Below are positions 1 to 5,155 of a DNA stretch of 5,155 nucleotides, piece after piece; the stretch's first letter is position 1, and each line of letters starts with the position of its first letter. The position numbers and the translations under genes are program-made. The notes beneath the pieces were generated by a model. It ran no database searches, was not told where the DNA came from, and worked only from the letters and a program-made list of their open reading frames with translations. The stretch covers positions 1 through 5,155 of the forward strand of contig JAIFNK010000248.1 in NCBI GenBank assembly GCA_020047775.1, written 5' to 3'. The DNA comes from Akkermansia sp. GTDB taxonomy: Bacteria > Verrucomicrobiota > Verrucomicrobiia > Verrucomicrobiales > Akkermansiaceae.

Positions 1-381
1 GAGCTCAGGCGGAATTTCGCGCTGCAAGCTGTCTTCAAAGGCAAAAACGACACAGCCGCTAACATCAAGGAGCGCTGGGACGCCTCACGCGAAAAGCGCA
101 AGACCTCCCAACCGATCGCCGCCTCCGCCGGTTGCACTTTTAGAAACCCCGAGGAAATCCCCGCCGGCCGCGTCATCGACTCGATGGGCCTCAAAGGCAC
201 CACCTGCGGCCACGCCGCGGTTTCGGAAGTGCACGGAAATTTCGTCGTCAACCAGGGTGGCGCGACCGCTCTCGAAATCCTAACACTCATCGAGTTCATC
301 CAGGAAAAAGCCCGCACCGAGCGCAGCGTGGAACTGGAGACGGAAATCAAAATCCTCGGTGACGACGAACCTTCATTCTGA
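1..381 (+). CDS. murB: UDP-N-acetylenolpyruvoylglucosamine reductase MurB, C-terminal part (5' end outside window)
   Basis: MurB is the cytoplasmic FAD enzyme that uses NADPH to reduce UDP-GlcNAc-enolpyruvate to UDP-MurNAc, an early step of peptidoglycan precursor synthesis. The reading frame is open from base 1 and ends at TGA 379-381, giving 126 residues of the C-terminal substrate-binding domain. Visible family motifs are SAGCTFRNP (window residues 42-50), PAGRVID, GLKG, SEVHGNFVVN and the closing TEIKILG. Glu115 in that last motif matches the conserved catalytic glutamate near the MurB C terminus. At the position of the proton-donating serine (Ser229 of E. coli, in AGS-F) this protein has Cys45. 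The start and the FAD-binding domain lie upstream and cannot be judged. The stop is followed 21 bases later by ddl, as expected in a dcw operon. The family call is secure. Confidence 0.93.
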   Translation, partial: ELRRNFALQAVFKGKNDTAANIKERWDASREKRKTSQPIAASAGCTFRNPEEIPAGRVIDSMGLKGTTCGHAAVSEVHGNFVVNQGGATALEILTLIEFIQEKARTERSVELETEIKILGDDEPSF

Positions 382-402
382 AATCCTGACTTTAATACCA
401 AG
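382..402 (+). other. murB-ddl spacer, start context without Shine-Dalgarno
   Basis: This 21-base spacer holds no hairpin, no promoter-like pair of boxes and no purine-rich GGAG/AGGA motif. The sequence just before the ddl ATG is AATACCAAG. The closeness of the two genes suggests cotranscription, possibly with translational coupling. Confidence 0.6.
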
Positions 403-1323
403 ATGTTGAGCGGAAAAAAAATCGCAGTTCTGATGGGCGGCCCGGGATCGGAGCGGGAAGTCTCGCTCGCCTCGGGAAAAGCCGTGCTTAAAGCCCTGCT
501 AGGCCTCGGGCTCGACGCGGTGGCCGTCGATGTCACCACCACGCACGTCGATCTCCCCGAGGGCACGGACCTCGCCTTCAACGTGATCCACGGCACCTTC
601 GGCGAGGACGGACAACTCCAGGACGCGCTCGAAGCACTCGGCGTCCCCTACACCGGTGCCGGTTCCGCGAGCAGCAAGCTCGCCATTCATAAATCCCGTG
701 CGAAGGAAAAATTCATCGCCGCCGGAGTGCCCACCGCGCGCTCCGAGACGGTTTCCCTCAGTCCGGGCGTGATTCCGGAACTCACCATCCAGGTGCCGCT
801 CGTAATCAAGCCGCCGCTCGAAGGCTCGAGTGTCGGCATCCAGATCGTGAAGGTGCAGGCCGAAGTTCCCGGCGCGCTCTTGAAAGCCGCGGAGAAATAC
901 AGCGAGGTCCTCATCGAGGAATTCATCGAAGGCATGGAACTCACCGTCGGCATCCTGAACGATCTGACGCTGCCCATCGTCCACATCGCCCCACCGGACG
1001 GGGTTTACGACATGGCGAGCAAGTATCCGTGGCTCAGCGGCGCGAAAGGCAGCGAATACTTTTGTCCGGCGGATTTGGATTTGGAAACCACCATGGCGGT
1101 GCAGGCCGCCGCCCTCGCCGCGCACCGGGCGTTAGGCGTGGAGGTGTATTCCCGGGTCGATGTCCTGTTGGATTCCGAAAATCGTCCCTTCGTGCTGGAA
1201 GCGAACACGATTCCAGGTATGACAGAGACGAGTTTGCTGCCCAAGGCGGCGGCTGCCATTGGAATTTCCTTCCCTGACTTATGTAAGACCATCGCCGAGA
1301 TCTCGCTTCAACTCCGTTCCTGA
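403..1323 (+). CDS. ddl: D-alanine--D-alanine ligase (Ddl)
   Basis: This cytoplasmic ATP-grasp enzyme joins two D-alanines, giving the dipeptide that MurF adds to the stem peptide. At 306 residues it equals E. coli DdlB in length. The N-terminal motif GGPGSEREVSLASG carries Glu17, matching E. coli Glu15. LEGSSVG carries Ser142, matching Ser150. SKY at 206-208 gives the substrate-loop Lys207 and Tyr208, matching Lys215 and Tyr216. SRVDVLLD supplies Arg251 and Asp253, and EANTIPGMTETSLLP supplies the metal ligands Glu266 and Asn268 plus Ser277. All catalytic positions I could map are intact. A tyrosine in the KY motif, rather than the phenylalanine of depsipeptide-type ligases, argues for D-Ala-D-Ala and not D-Ala-D-lactate. 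The ATG at 403 is chosen because it puts the glycine-rich motif at the usual distance from the N terminus and follows the murB stop. No Shine-Dalgarno is visible. Confidence 0.96.
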   Translation: MLSGKKIAVLMGGPGSEREVSLASGKAVLKALLGLGLDAVAVDVTTTHVDLPEGTDLAFNVIHGTFGEDGQLQDALEALGVPYTGAGSASSKLAIHKSRAKEKFIAAGVPTARSETVSLSPGVIPELTIQVPLVIKPPLEGSSVGIQIVKVQAEVPGALLKAAEKYSEVLIEEFIEGMELTVGILNDLTLPIVHIAPPDGVYDMASKYPWLSGAKGSEYFCPADLDLETTMAVQAAALAAHRALGVEVYSRVDVLLDSENRPFVLEANTIPGMTETSLLPKAAAAIGISFPDLCKTIAEISLQLRS

Positions 1324-1324
1324 C

Positions 1325-2308
1325 ATGTCAAAACGCCACACCAGCAAAGTCCGCCGCCACTCGCGCTCGAAAGTGCTCGAAGTGCGGGTGATGTCACCAC
1401 GCATCGCCTGGTTCCGGTTTCTCGGGTTTCTTGGCGGCGTGACGAAGTATGCCCTGGTCCTCGCCGCAGTCGGTGGCATCGGTTGGGGGGGCTGGCAGGG
1501 AATCCAGCACGCGTTTTACAAAAATCCGGATTTCCAACTGAAGGTCATCGATCTGAATGCGAACCCGGTCATCAATGAAGCCGGACTTGCCGAACTGATC
1601 GGGATTTCACCGCCGCCGAGCCTGTTCGACATCGATGTGGCGGGTGTGACCGCGAAGCTCAAGGGGCTGCCGGGAATCGCGGAGGCGAAGACCGAGCGCC
1701 ACCTGCCCGGCACGCTGTTGGTGCGGGTGGTCGCCCGCACACCGAAGGCGTGGATCTCCTGCCCGGAGGCCGGTCTTCCCAAGGCGCGCCAACGCGGCGG
1801 GATGCTGGTCGATCAGGCGGGCGTCGCGTATCCGTGCCCCGACTTGCAGCTGGAAACCTCGCTGAACCTGCCGATGATCCAGCTCCCGCATTCGCAAAAA
1901 TTTCCGATCACCGCGGGTAAGCCGATCGGGCACCCGGAGTTCGCCCATTGCTGCCGCCTGCTGGACTCCGCCGCTGCGGCTGACCCGGAGTCGCTTGATT
2001 GGGTCGATTCCGTGAGACAAGTAAATGCCTGGTCCCTGTTGCTTGTCACGCGCCAGGGAATATCGTCCACCTTCGGGCTTGGAGATCACGAGCGGCAGAT
2101 TCAAAGTCTGCGCATGGCGATGGACCACTCGAACCAAAAAGGCTACTCCATCGCCACCATCAACCTCATTCCAAAACACAACATTCCCATCACGCTCCGC
2201 AGCGAATCGGCCACACCGCGTGCGATTCCCGTGGCCGAGCCAAGCCCTGCAGAAATCCGGCAAGACCGCCGCTCGCGCGATCTGAAGACCCTTCTCGACC
2301 GGAACTGA
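1325..2308 (+). CDS. ftsQ: cell division protein FtsQ/DivIB, bitopic membrane protein with POTRA domain
   Basis: FtsQ joins the early and late divisome by binding FtsB-FtsL. It sits in the inner membrane with its bulk in the periplasm. The 327 residues show a strongly basic cytoplasmic tail (about 1-28), one membrane segment (about 29-57, core YALVLAAVGGIGWGGW), then a POTRA domain (about 70-140) with LFDIDVAGVTAKLKGLPGIAEAKTERHLPGTL-type sequence (longest piece quoted only to show the family pattern LF-D-L-P-I-A-P). A beta domain follows, with GGMLVDQAGVAYPC (158-171) matching the usual VD-x-G-x-x-Y/F motif, then GDHERQIQSLRMAM and IATINLIP. A charged tail of about 35 residues closes it. Four periplasmic cysteines are present (146, 171, 209, 210). 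The ATG at 1325 is one base after the ddl stop (TGACATG). An in-frame ATG at 1259 would add 22 residues overlapping ddl and is less likely. Identity is weak at sequence level, as is normal for FtsQ, but topology and position agree. Confidence 0.87.
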   Translation: MSKRHTSKVRRHSRSKVLEVRVMSPRIAWFRFLGFLGGVTKYALVLAAVGGIGWGGWQGIQHAFYKNPDFQLKVIDLNANPVINEAGLAELIGISPPPSLFDIDVAGVTAKLKGLPGIAEAKTERHLPGTLLVRVVARTPKAWISCPEAGLPKARQRGGMLVDQAGVAYPCPDLQLETSLNLPMIQLPHSQKFPITAGKPIGHPEFAHCCRLLDSAAAADPESLDWVDSVRQVNAWSLLLVTRQGISSTFGLGDHERQIQSLRMAMDHSNQKGYSIATINLIPKHNIPITLRSESATPRAIPVAEPSPAEIRQDRRSRDLKTLLDRN

Positions 2309-2334
2309 TCCGTTTTCGCAATCCAACTCCCCTC
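2309..2334 (+). other. ftsQ-ftsA spacer, pyrimidine-rich, no Shine-Dalgarno
   Basis: The 26 bases between the ftsQ stop and the ftsA ATG are rich in C and T (ending AACTCCCCTC) and contain no GGAG-like motif or hairpin. Ribosome loading on ftsA must rely on coupling with ftsQ or on an SD-independent mode. Confidence 0.6.
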
Positions 2335-3546
2335 ATGGCACGTCGCACAAAAATTCATGTCGGACTAGAGATCGGCACCAGCAAGACCTGCATTGTCGTC
2401 GGAGAAGTGAAGGCGGACAGCGCCGTCAAGATTCTGGGCATCGGGGTCACGAAATCCGCCGGTGTCCGCAAGGGCGAGATCTATGATTTTTCCCAAGCCC
2501 GCGCCTGCCTCAAGGACGCGCTGGCCAAGGCGGAGGACGCCAGCGATGTGGAAATCGGCAGCGTCTTCCTCGCCGTCACCGGCTCTCACATCCAGGGCGT
2601 GAACCACCGCGGGACTTACCGCCTGCCCGATGGCGAGCCGACCGTGACTGCCGAGCACGTCGAGGAGGCGCGCACCATCGCCCGCGAGGTCCACATCCCG
2701 CCGGACCATGTCTATCTTCATCCGATCATCCGGAACTATCTGCTCGACGGGCTCGAGCACTCGACCACCCCGGTCGGGCTTTTCGGGAAAACCGTGGAGG
2801 CGGATTTCCACGTGGTCCATGGAATCGGGACCCGCATCCAGAATACCATCAAGCTCGTCCGTGAAATGCAGCTGGAAGTGGATGATATCGTTTTTTCGCC
2901 GATCGCCACCGCCCAGATGGCGCTCGACCGCGAACAACGCGAACGCGGCGCGCTGGTCATCGACATCGGCGGCGGCACCACCGACTACGCGCTCTATCTG
3001 CACGGAGCGATCGCCGCGTCCGGCTGCATCCCCGTCGGCGGCGACCACGTCACCAACGACATCCACCTCGTCACCGGCCTGCCGTTTTCCAAAGCCGACC
3101 GCCTGAAAATCTTGGAGGGCGACGCGTCGGCTGATCCCGTGAAATCCGTGGGAATGGCGAAGCTCACCGACGATCGTGGCTTCGCCGAGGTCGAAGTCGG
3201 CCGCGGCATCCTCAACGAAATCATCCGCCAGCGGTTGGAGGAAACGCTCAAGCTGGTGAGGTCGCGGCTGCCCGCCGGAGCGGTGGACGCGATCGGTGCC
3301 GGAGTCTTCCTCACTGGCGGCACCAGCCTCATGCGCGGGTTCGACGGTTTGGCCTTCGACGTCTTCGGCCGCGACATTTACCGCCCCGAGCCGCCGGAAG
3401 TCAGCGGGGCGCACGCGAGCTTCAGGGATCCCCACTACGCCACCGCCATCGGTCTGATCCGCTATGCCCAGATTCTCGAAACCGAGCGCGCCGCCCCGCC
3501 GGGCATTTTCAAAAGAATCGGCCGCATGTTCGGTTTACGGCATTAA
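2335..3546 (+). CDS. ftsA: cell division protein FtsA, actin-like ATP-binding Z-ring tether
   Basis: FtsA is a cytoplasmic actin/Hsp70-fold protein that anchors FtsZ filaments to the membrane and recruits later divisome proteins. The 403 residues are slightly fewer than the 420 of E. coli. The ATPase motifs are in order. Phosphate-1 is VGLEIGTSKT (9-18), with the Glu also seen in E. coli FtsA. Phosphate-2 is VIDIGGGTTDYA, with Asp210 and Gly212-214. The adenosine motif is LTGGTSLMRG, starting at Leu326. The FtsA-specific 1C subdomain lies at roughly 85-165 and includes GSHIQGVNHRG. The last 14 residues, GIFKRIGRMFGLRH (390-403), form a short basic amphipathic helix that fits the membrane-targeting sequence. 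The ATG at 2335 is chosen because it puts the phosphate-1 loop near residue 10. The frame is open far upstream, but that part overlaps ftsQ and has no FtsA character. The ftsZ gene follows after 30 bases, in the same frame. Confidence 0.96.
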   Translation: MARRTKIHVGLEIGTSKTCIVVGEVKADSAVKILGIGVTKSAGVRKGEIYDFSQARACLKDALAKAEDASDVEIGSVFLAVTGSHIQGVNHRGTYRLPDGEPTVTAEHVEEARTIAREVHIPPDHVYLHPIIRNYLLDGLEHSTTPVGLFGKTVEADFHVVHGIGTRIQNTIKLVREMQLEVDDIVFSPIATAQMALDREQRERGALVIDIGGGTTDYALYLHGAIAASGCIPVGGDHVTNDIHLVTGLPFSKADRLKILEGDASADPVKSVGMAKLTDDRGFAEVEVGRGILNEIIRQRLEETLKLVRSRLPAGAVDAIGAGVFLTGGTSLMRGFDGLAFDVFGRDIYRPEPPEVSGAHASFRDPHYATAIGLIRYAQILETERAAPPGIFKRIGRMFGLRH

Positions 3547-3551
3547 GAATC

Positions 3552-3572
3552 TCAAATTTCAAATTTCAAATC
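3552..3572 (+). repeat. three tandem copies of a 7-mer TCAAATT in the ftsA-ftsZ spacer
   Basis: Three consecutive heptamers TCAAATT, TCAAATT and TCAAATC fill most of the 30-base gap between the ftsA stop and the ftsZ start. The block is strikingly AT-rich compared with the GC-rich genes around it. It ends four bases before the ftsZ ATG, with TCCTCC directly ahead of the start codon. There is no Shine-Dalgarno. The block could be an unstructured AT-rich ribosome-landing or enhancer element, a protein-binding site, or a copy of a dispersed intergenic repeat. The sequence alone does not decide between these. Confidence 0.75.
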
Positions 3573-3576
3573 CTCC

Positions 3577-5155
3577 ATGATCCCCTACTCCCGCGACCCC
3601 CTCCAAGTCATTCCCACGTCGTCCGTGAAAATCGTCGGTCTCGGCGGTGCCGGTGCCAACATGCTCGAACGGATCGCGCTCGACGGCATGGAAGGAGCCG
3701 AGTTGCTGGCGCTCAATACCGACGTCCGCACGCTCGCCACCTGCCTGGCCCGCGAAAAAATCCAGCTCGGCGTGAACCTCACCAAGGGCCTCGGTGCCGG
3801 CGGCGATCCCGAGCTCGGCCACCAAGCCGCGCTTGAGGCGGAGGAGCTGATCCGCGAATCGATCAAAGGTCGGCGCATCGTCTTCCTCTGCACCGGCCTC
3901 GGTGGTGGAACGGGTTCCGGCGCTTCGCCCATCATCACCCGGATCGCCCGGGAGGAAGGCGCGTTCGTCGTGGTCTTTGCCACCATGCCGTTTGCCTTCG
4001 AAGGAAAACGCCGCCGCGAACAGGCGGAAACGGCGCTTAACGAACTCGCCGTTCTATCAAACGCGCTGGTCACCTTCGACAACAACCGCATGGGCGAACT
4101 CGTGCTCGCCAAGCAAGGCATCCACGAAGCCTTCGGCGCGGCGGACCACATGATTTGTGAGTCGATCAAAGCGGTCATCCGCCTCGTCGTCCGGCCGGGC
4201 CTCATCAATGTCGGCCTCGACGACCTCATGAGCGCCCTGCGCACCAACCGCTCCCGCTGTCTCTTCGGATCCGGCATCGCCGAGGGCAAGGACCGCGCGA
4301 TCAAGGCATTGAGAAATGCGCTCAACAGCCCGCTGCTCGACCAAGGCACGCTGCTCAAGGACGCGCAGACCGTGCTCGTCCATCTATCCGGTGGCGAGGA
4401 CCTGACGCTTTTTGAAATCGAGCTTCTGATGCAGCGCCTGCAGAAATTCGTCCCGGACAAGGCCCACGTGCTGTTCGGCGCGGCGATCGATCCGGCGATG
4501 GGCGATGCTCTATCCATCACGCTGATCAGCGCGCTTCCCGAGGATTTCCTCGCGATGGTGCCACGCGAAACCCTCAGCCATCGCTCGCAGGAGAATCCGA
4601 TTCTCGATCCATCCTCAGGATTCACTCCGCCGCCGGCGAAAGTCGCCGCATTTGAACCGGTTCCGACCCGCGAGCCCGAAGTCGAGGAAGCGCCTGAGCC
4701 GGCATTCACACTGCCACCCGCCGCGCCGGTCCGCCCACCGGAACCCGCGCCCGCGCCTGCGCCTGCTCCTGAACCCTTGCGCGAGGCTCCCCCGGTTTCC
4801 CCGCTTTCCAGGTTCCGCAAGGCCACGGCTGAGGTCGTCGCCGCAAGCGCACCCACCTTGTTTGACAGCGAGCGCCCGTTTGCCGAGCCCGCGATCGCCG
4901 CCAGACCGGCTGCCCCACAGCGCGATCTATCGGCCTTCACCTTCAGCCCGCCGGTGGCGCCCGAACCCGAAGCAAACGTCCCCGAAATTCCGGAGCCAGA
5001 ACCGGTGGAAGAGGTCTTGCTGGATCTTGGTGAGGAGCTCTACACGGGGAGCGAAGAAATCAATCCCGAACCCATCGAGGATCTAGTGGATCGTGAGCCC
5101 GGCCCCCGGGGGTTCGTTCCTGCGACCCGGAAGCGACCGTCGCTGGTTGCCCCAT
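3577..5155 (+). CDS. ftsZ: cell division GTPase FtsZ, divergent, with very long C-terminal linker (3' end outside window)
   Basis: FtsZ is the tubulin-family GTPase that forms the cytoplasmic Z-ring. The frame opens at ATG 3577, the first possible start after the in-frame ftsA stop, and runs for 526 complete codons without a stop. The GTPase and C-terminal core (about 15-320) shows VGLGGAGANM (20-29), LNTD, LTKGLGAGGDPELG, the signature GGGTGSG (109-115), PFAFEGKRR with Glu142 and Arg146 (E. coli Glu138 and Arg142), TFDNNRM with Asn169, and EAFGAADH with Phe186 and Asp190. The T7 synergy loop is NVGLDDL (211-217). Asn211 and Asp216 match E. coli Asn207 and Asp212, but Gly213 replaces Asp209. 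Next come LFGSGIAEGKDRA and FGAAIDPAMGD. After residue 320 the protein becomes a proline/glutamate/alanine-rich linker of at least 206 residues, so the whole protein far exceeds the 383 residues of E. coli FtsZ. The C-terminal peptide that binds FtsA is not reached. The family call is sure. Confidence 0.95.
   Translation, partial: MIPYSRDPLQVIPTSSVKIVGLGGAGANMLERIALDGMEGAELLALNTDVRTLATCLAREKIQLGVNLTKGLGAGGDPELGHQAALEAEELIRESIKGRRIVFLCTGLGGGTGSGASPIITRIAREEGAFVVVFATMPFAFEGKRRREQAETALNELAVLSNALVTFDNNRMGELVLAKQGIHEAFGAADHMICESIKAVIRLVVRPGLINVGLDDLMSALRTNRSRCLFGSGIAEGKDRAIKALRNALNSPLLDQGTLLKDAQTVLVHLSGGEDLTLFEIELLMQRLQKFVPDKAHVLFGAAIDPAMGDALSITLISALPEDFLAMVPRETLSHRSQENPILDPSSGFTPPPAKVAAFEPVPTREPEVEEAPEPAFTLPPAAPVRPPEPAPAPAPAPEPLREAPPVSPLSRFRKATAEVVAASAPTLFDSERPFAEPAIAARPAAPQRDLSAFTFSPPVAPEPEANVPEIPEPEPVEEVLLDLGEELYTGSEEINPEPIEDLVDREPGPRGFVPATRKRPSLVAP
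4537..5155 (+). other. coding region for the low-complexity, acidic, proline-rich FtsZ linker
   Basis: From about residue 321 of FtsZ onward the sequence loses globular character. It is dominated by Pro, Glu and Ala, with an alternating run EPAPAPAPAPEP (389-400) and acidic clusters such as PEIPEPEPVEE, broken by a basic patch SRFRKA. It has the look of an intrinsically disordered linker between the polymerising core and the C-terminal conserved peptide. In other bacteria this linker varies in length and sequence and is commonly about 50 residues. Here at least 206 residues are visible and the end is not in the window. The reading frame is uninterrupted and continuous with the core, so this is a genuine extension rather than a new gene. 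Confidence 0.8.

Noticed and set aside
1259..1324. Longer FtsQ start overlapping ddl
   Set aside because: The ATG one base after the ddl stop already gives a normal basic cytoplasmic tail and membrane segment. The added 22 residues are only the ddl end read in another frame.
1999..2334. Possible N-terminal extension of FtsA by 112 residues
   Set aside because: The extra part overlaps ftsQ in another frame, is Arg/His/Pro-rich without family character, and the normal FtsA N terminus begins at the ATG at 2335.
2365..3435. A 356-codon open frame on the minus strand across ftsA
   Set aside because: It is a shadow of the well-supported ftsA gene caused by GC-rich codon use. The predicted protein has no coherent motif or hydrophobic core.
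4132..4149. Apparent change of the FtsZ guanine-contact loop from AAND to AADH
   Set aside because: Compared with Bacillus and Staphylococcus FtsZ, where Asp187 lies four residues after Phe183, Asp190 here lies four after Phe186. The guanine-contacting aspartate is therefore present and nothing is missing.
4861..4866. TTTGACA-like string resembling a -35 box
   Set aside because: It sits within the ftsZ linker codons, with no convincing -10 box at the right spacing and no gene start downstream in the window.
3585..4940. A 451-codon open frame on the minus strand across ftsZ
   Set aside because: It is antisense to a certain FtsZ frame. Its product is low-complexity Ser/Ala/Arg/Gly, as expected from the mirror of a GC-rich gene, and it shows no recognisable family.
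5103..5112. CCCCCGGGGG perfect palindrome near the window end
   Set aside because: It lies inside the open ftsZ frame, is a short GC-only string in GC-rich DNA, and has no loop or following T-run to make a terminator.

Overview
The window is a tightly packed, single-strand segment of a division and cell wall (dcw) cluster. In order it holds the 3' end of murB, then complete ddl, ftsQ and ftsA, and the 5' part of ftsZ, which is still open at the window end. All five genes read on the + strand. The spacers are only about 21, 1, 26 and 30 bases, and I see no terminator and no clear internal promoter. The segment is therefore best read as part of one polycistronic unit that begins upstream and continues downstream.

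How the genes fit together: MurB completes UDP-N-acetylmuramate, and Ddl makes the D-Ala-D-Ala dipeptide for the end of the peptidoglycan stem peptide. FtsQ is the bitopic scaffold of the FtsQ-FtsB-FtsL divisome subcomplex. FtsA is the actin-like membrane tether of the Z-ring, and FtsZ is the tubulin-like GTPase that forms the ring. The order murB-ddl-ftsQ-ftsA-ftsZ is the classical bacterial arrangement, so the layout itself is conserved rather than accessory.

Organism: the DNA is GC-rich with GC-rich codon choice. FtsQ and FtsZ look divergent from proteobacterial and firmicute proteins. FtsZ has GGGTGSG in its GTP signature, a changed T7 loop and a linker of more than 200 residues. None of the four visible gene starts has a Shine-Dalgarno sequence. 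I infer a member of the Verrucomicrobiota (PVC superphylum), with moderate confidence only. This comes from recall of protein character, not from a search.

There is no mobile element, CRISPR array, RNA gene or accessory system in the window. The points worth a second look are the non-canonical FtsZ T7 loop, its long acidic/proline-rich tail, the SD-less starts, and an AT-rich tandem 7-mer directly ahead of ftsZ.
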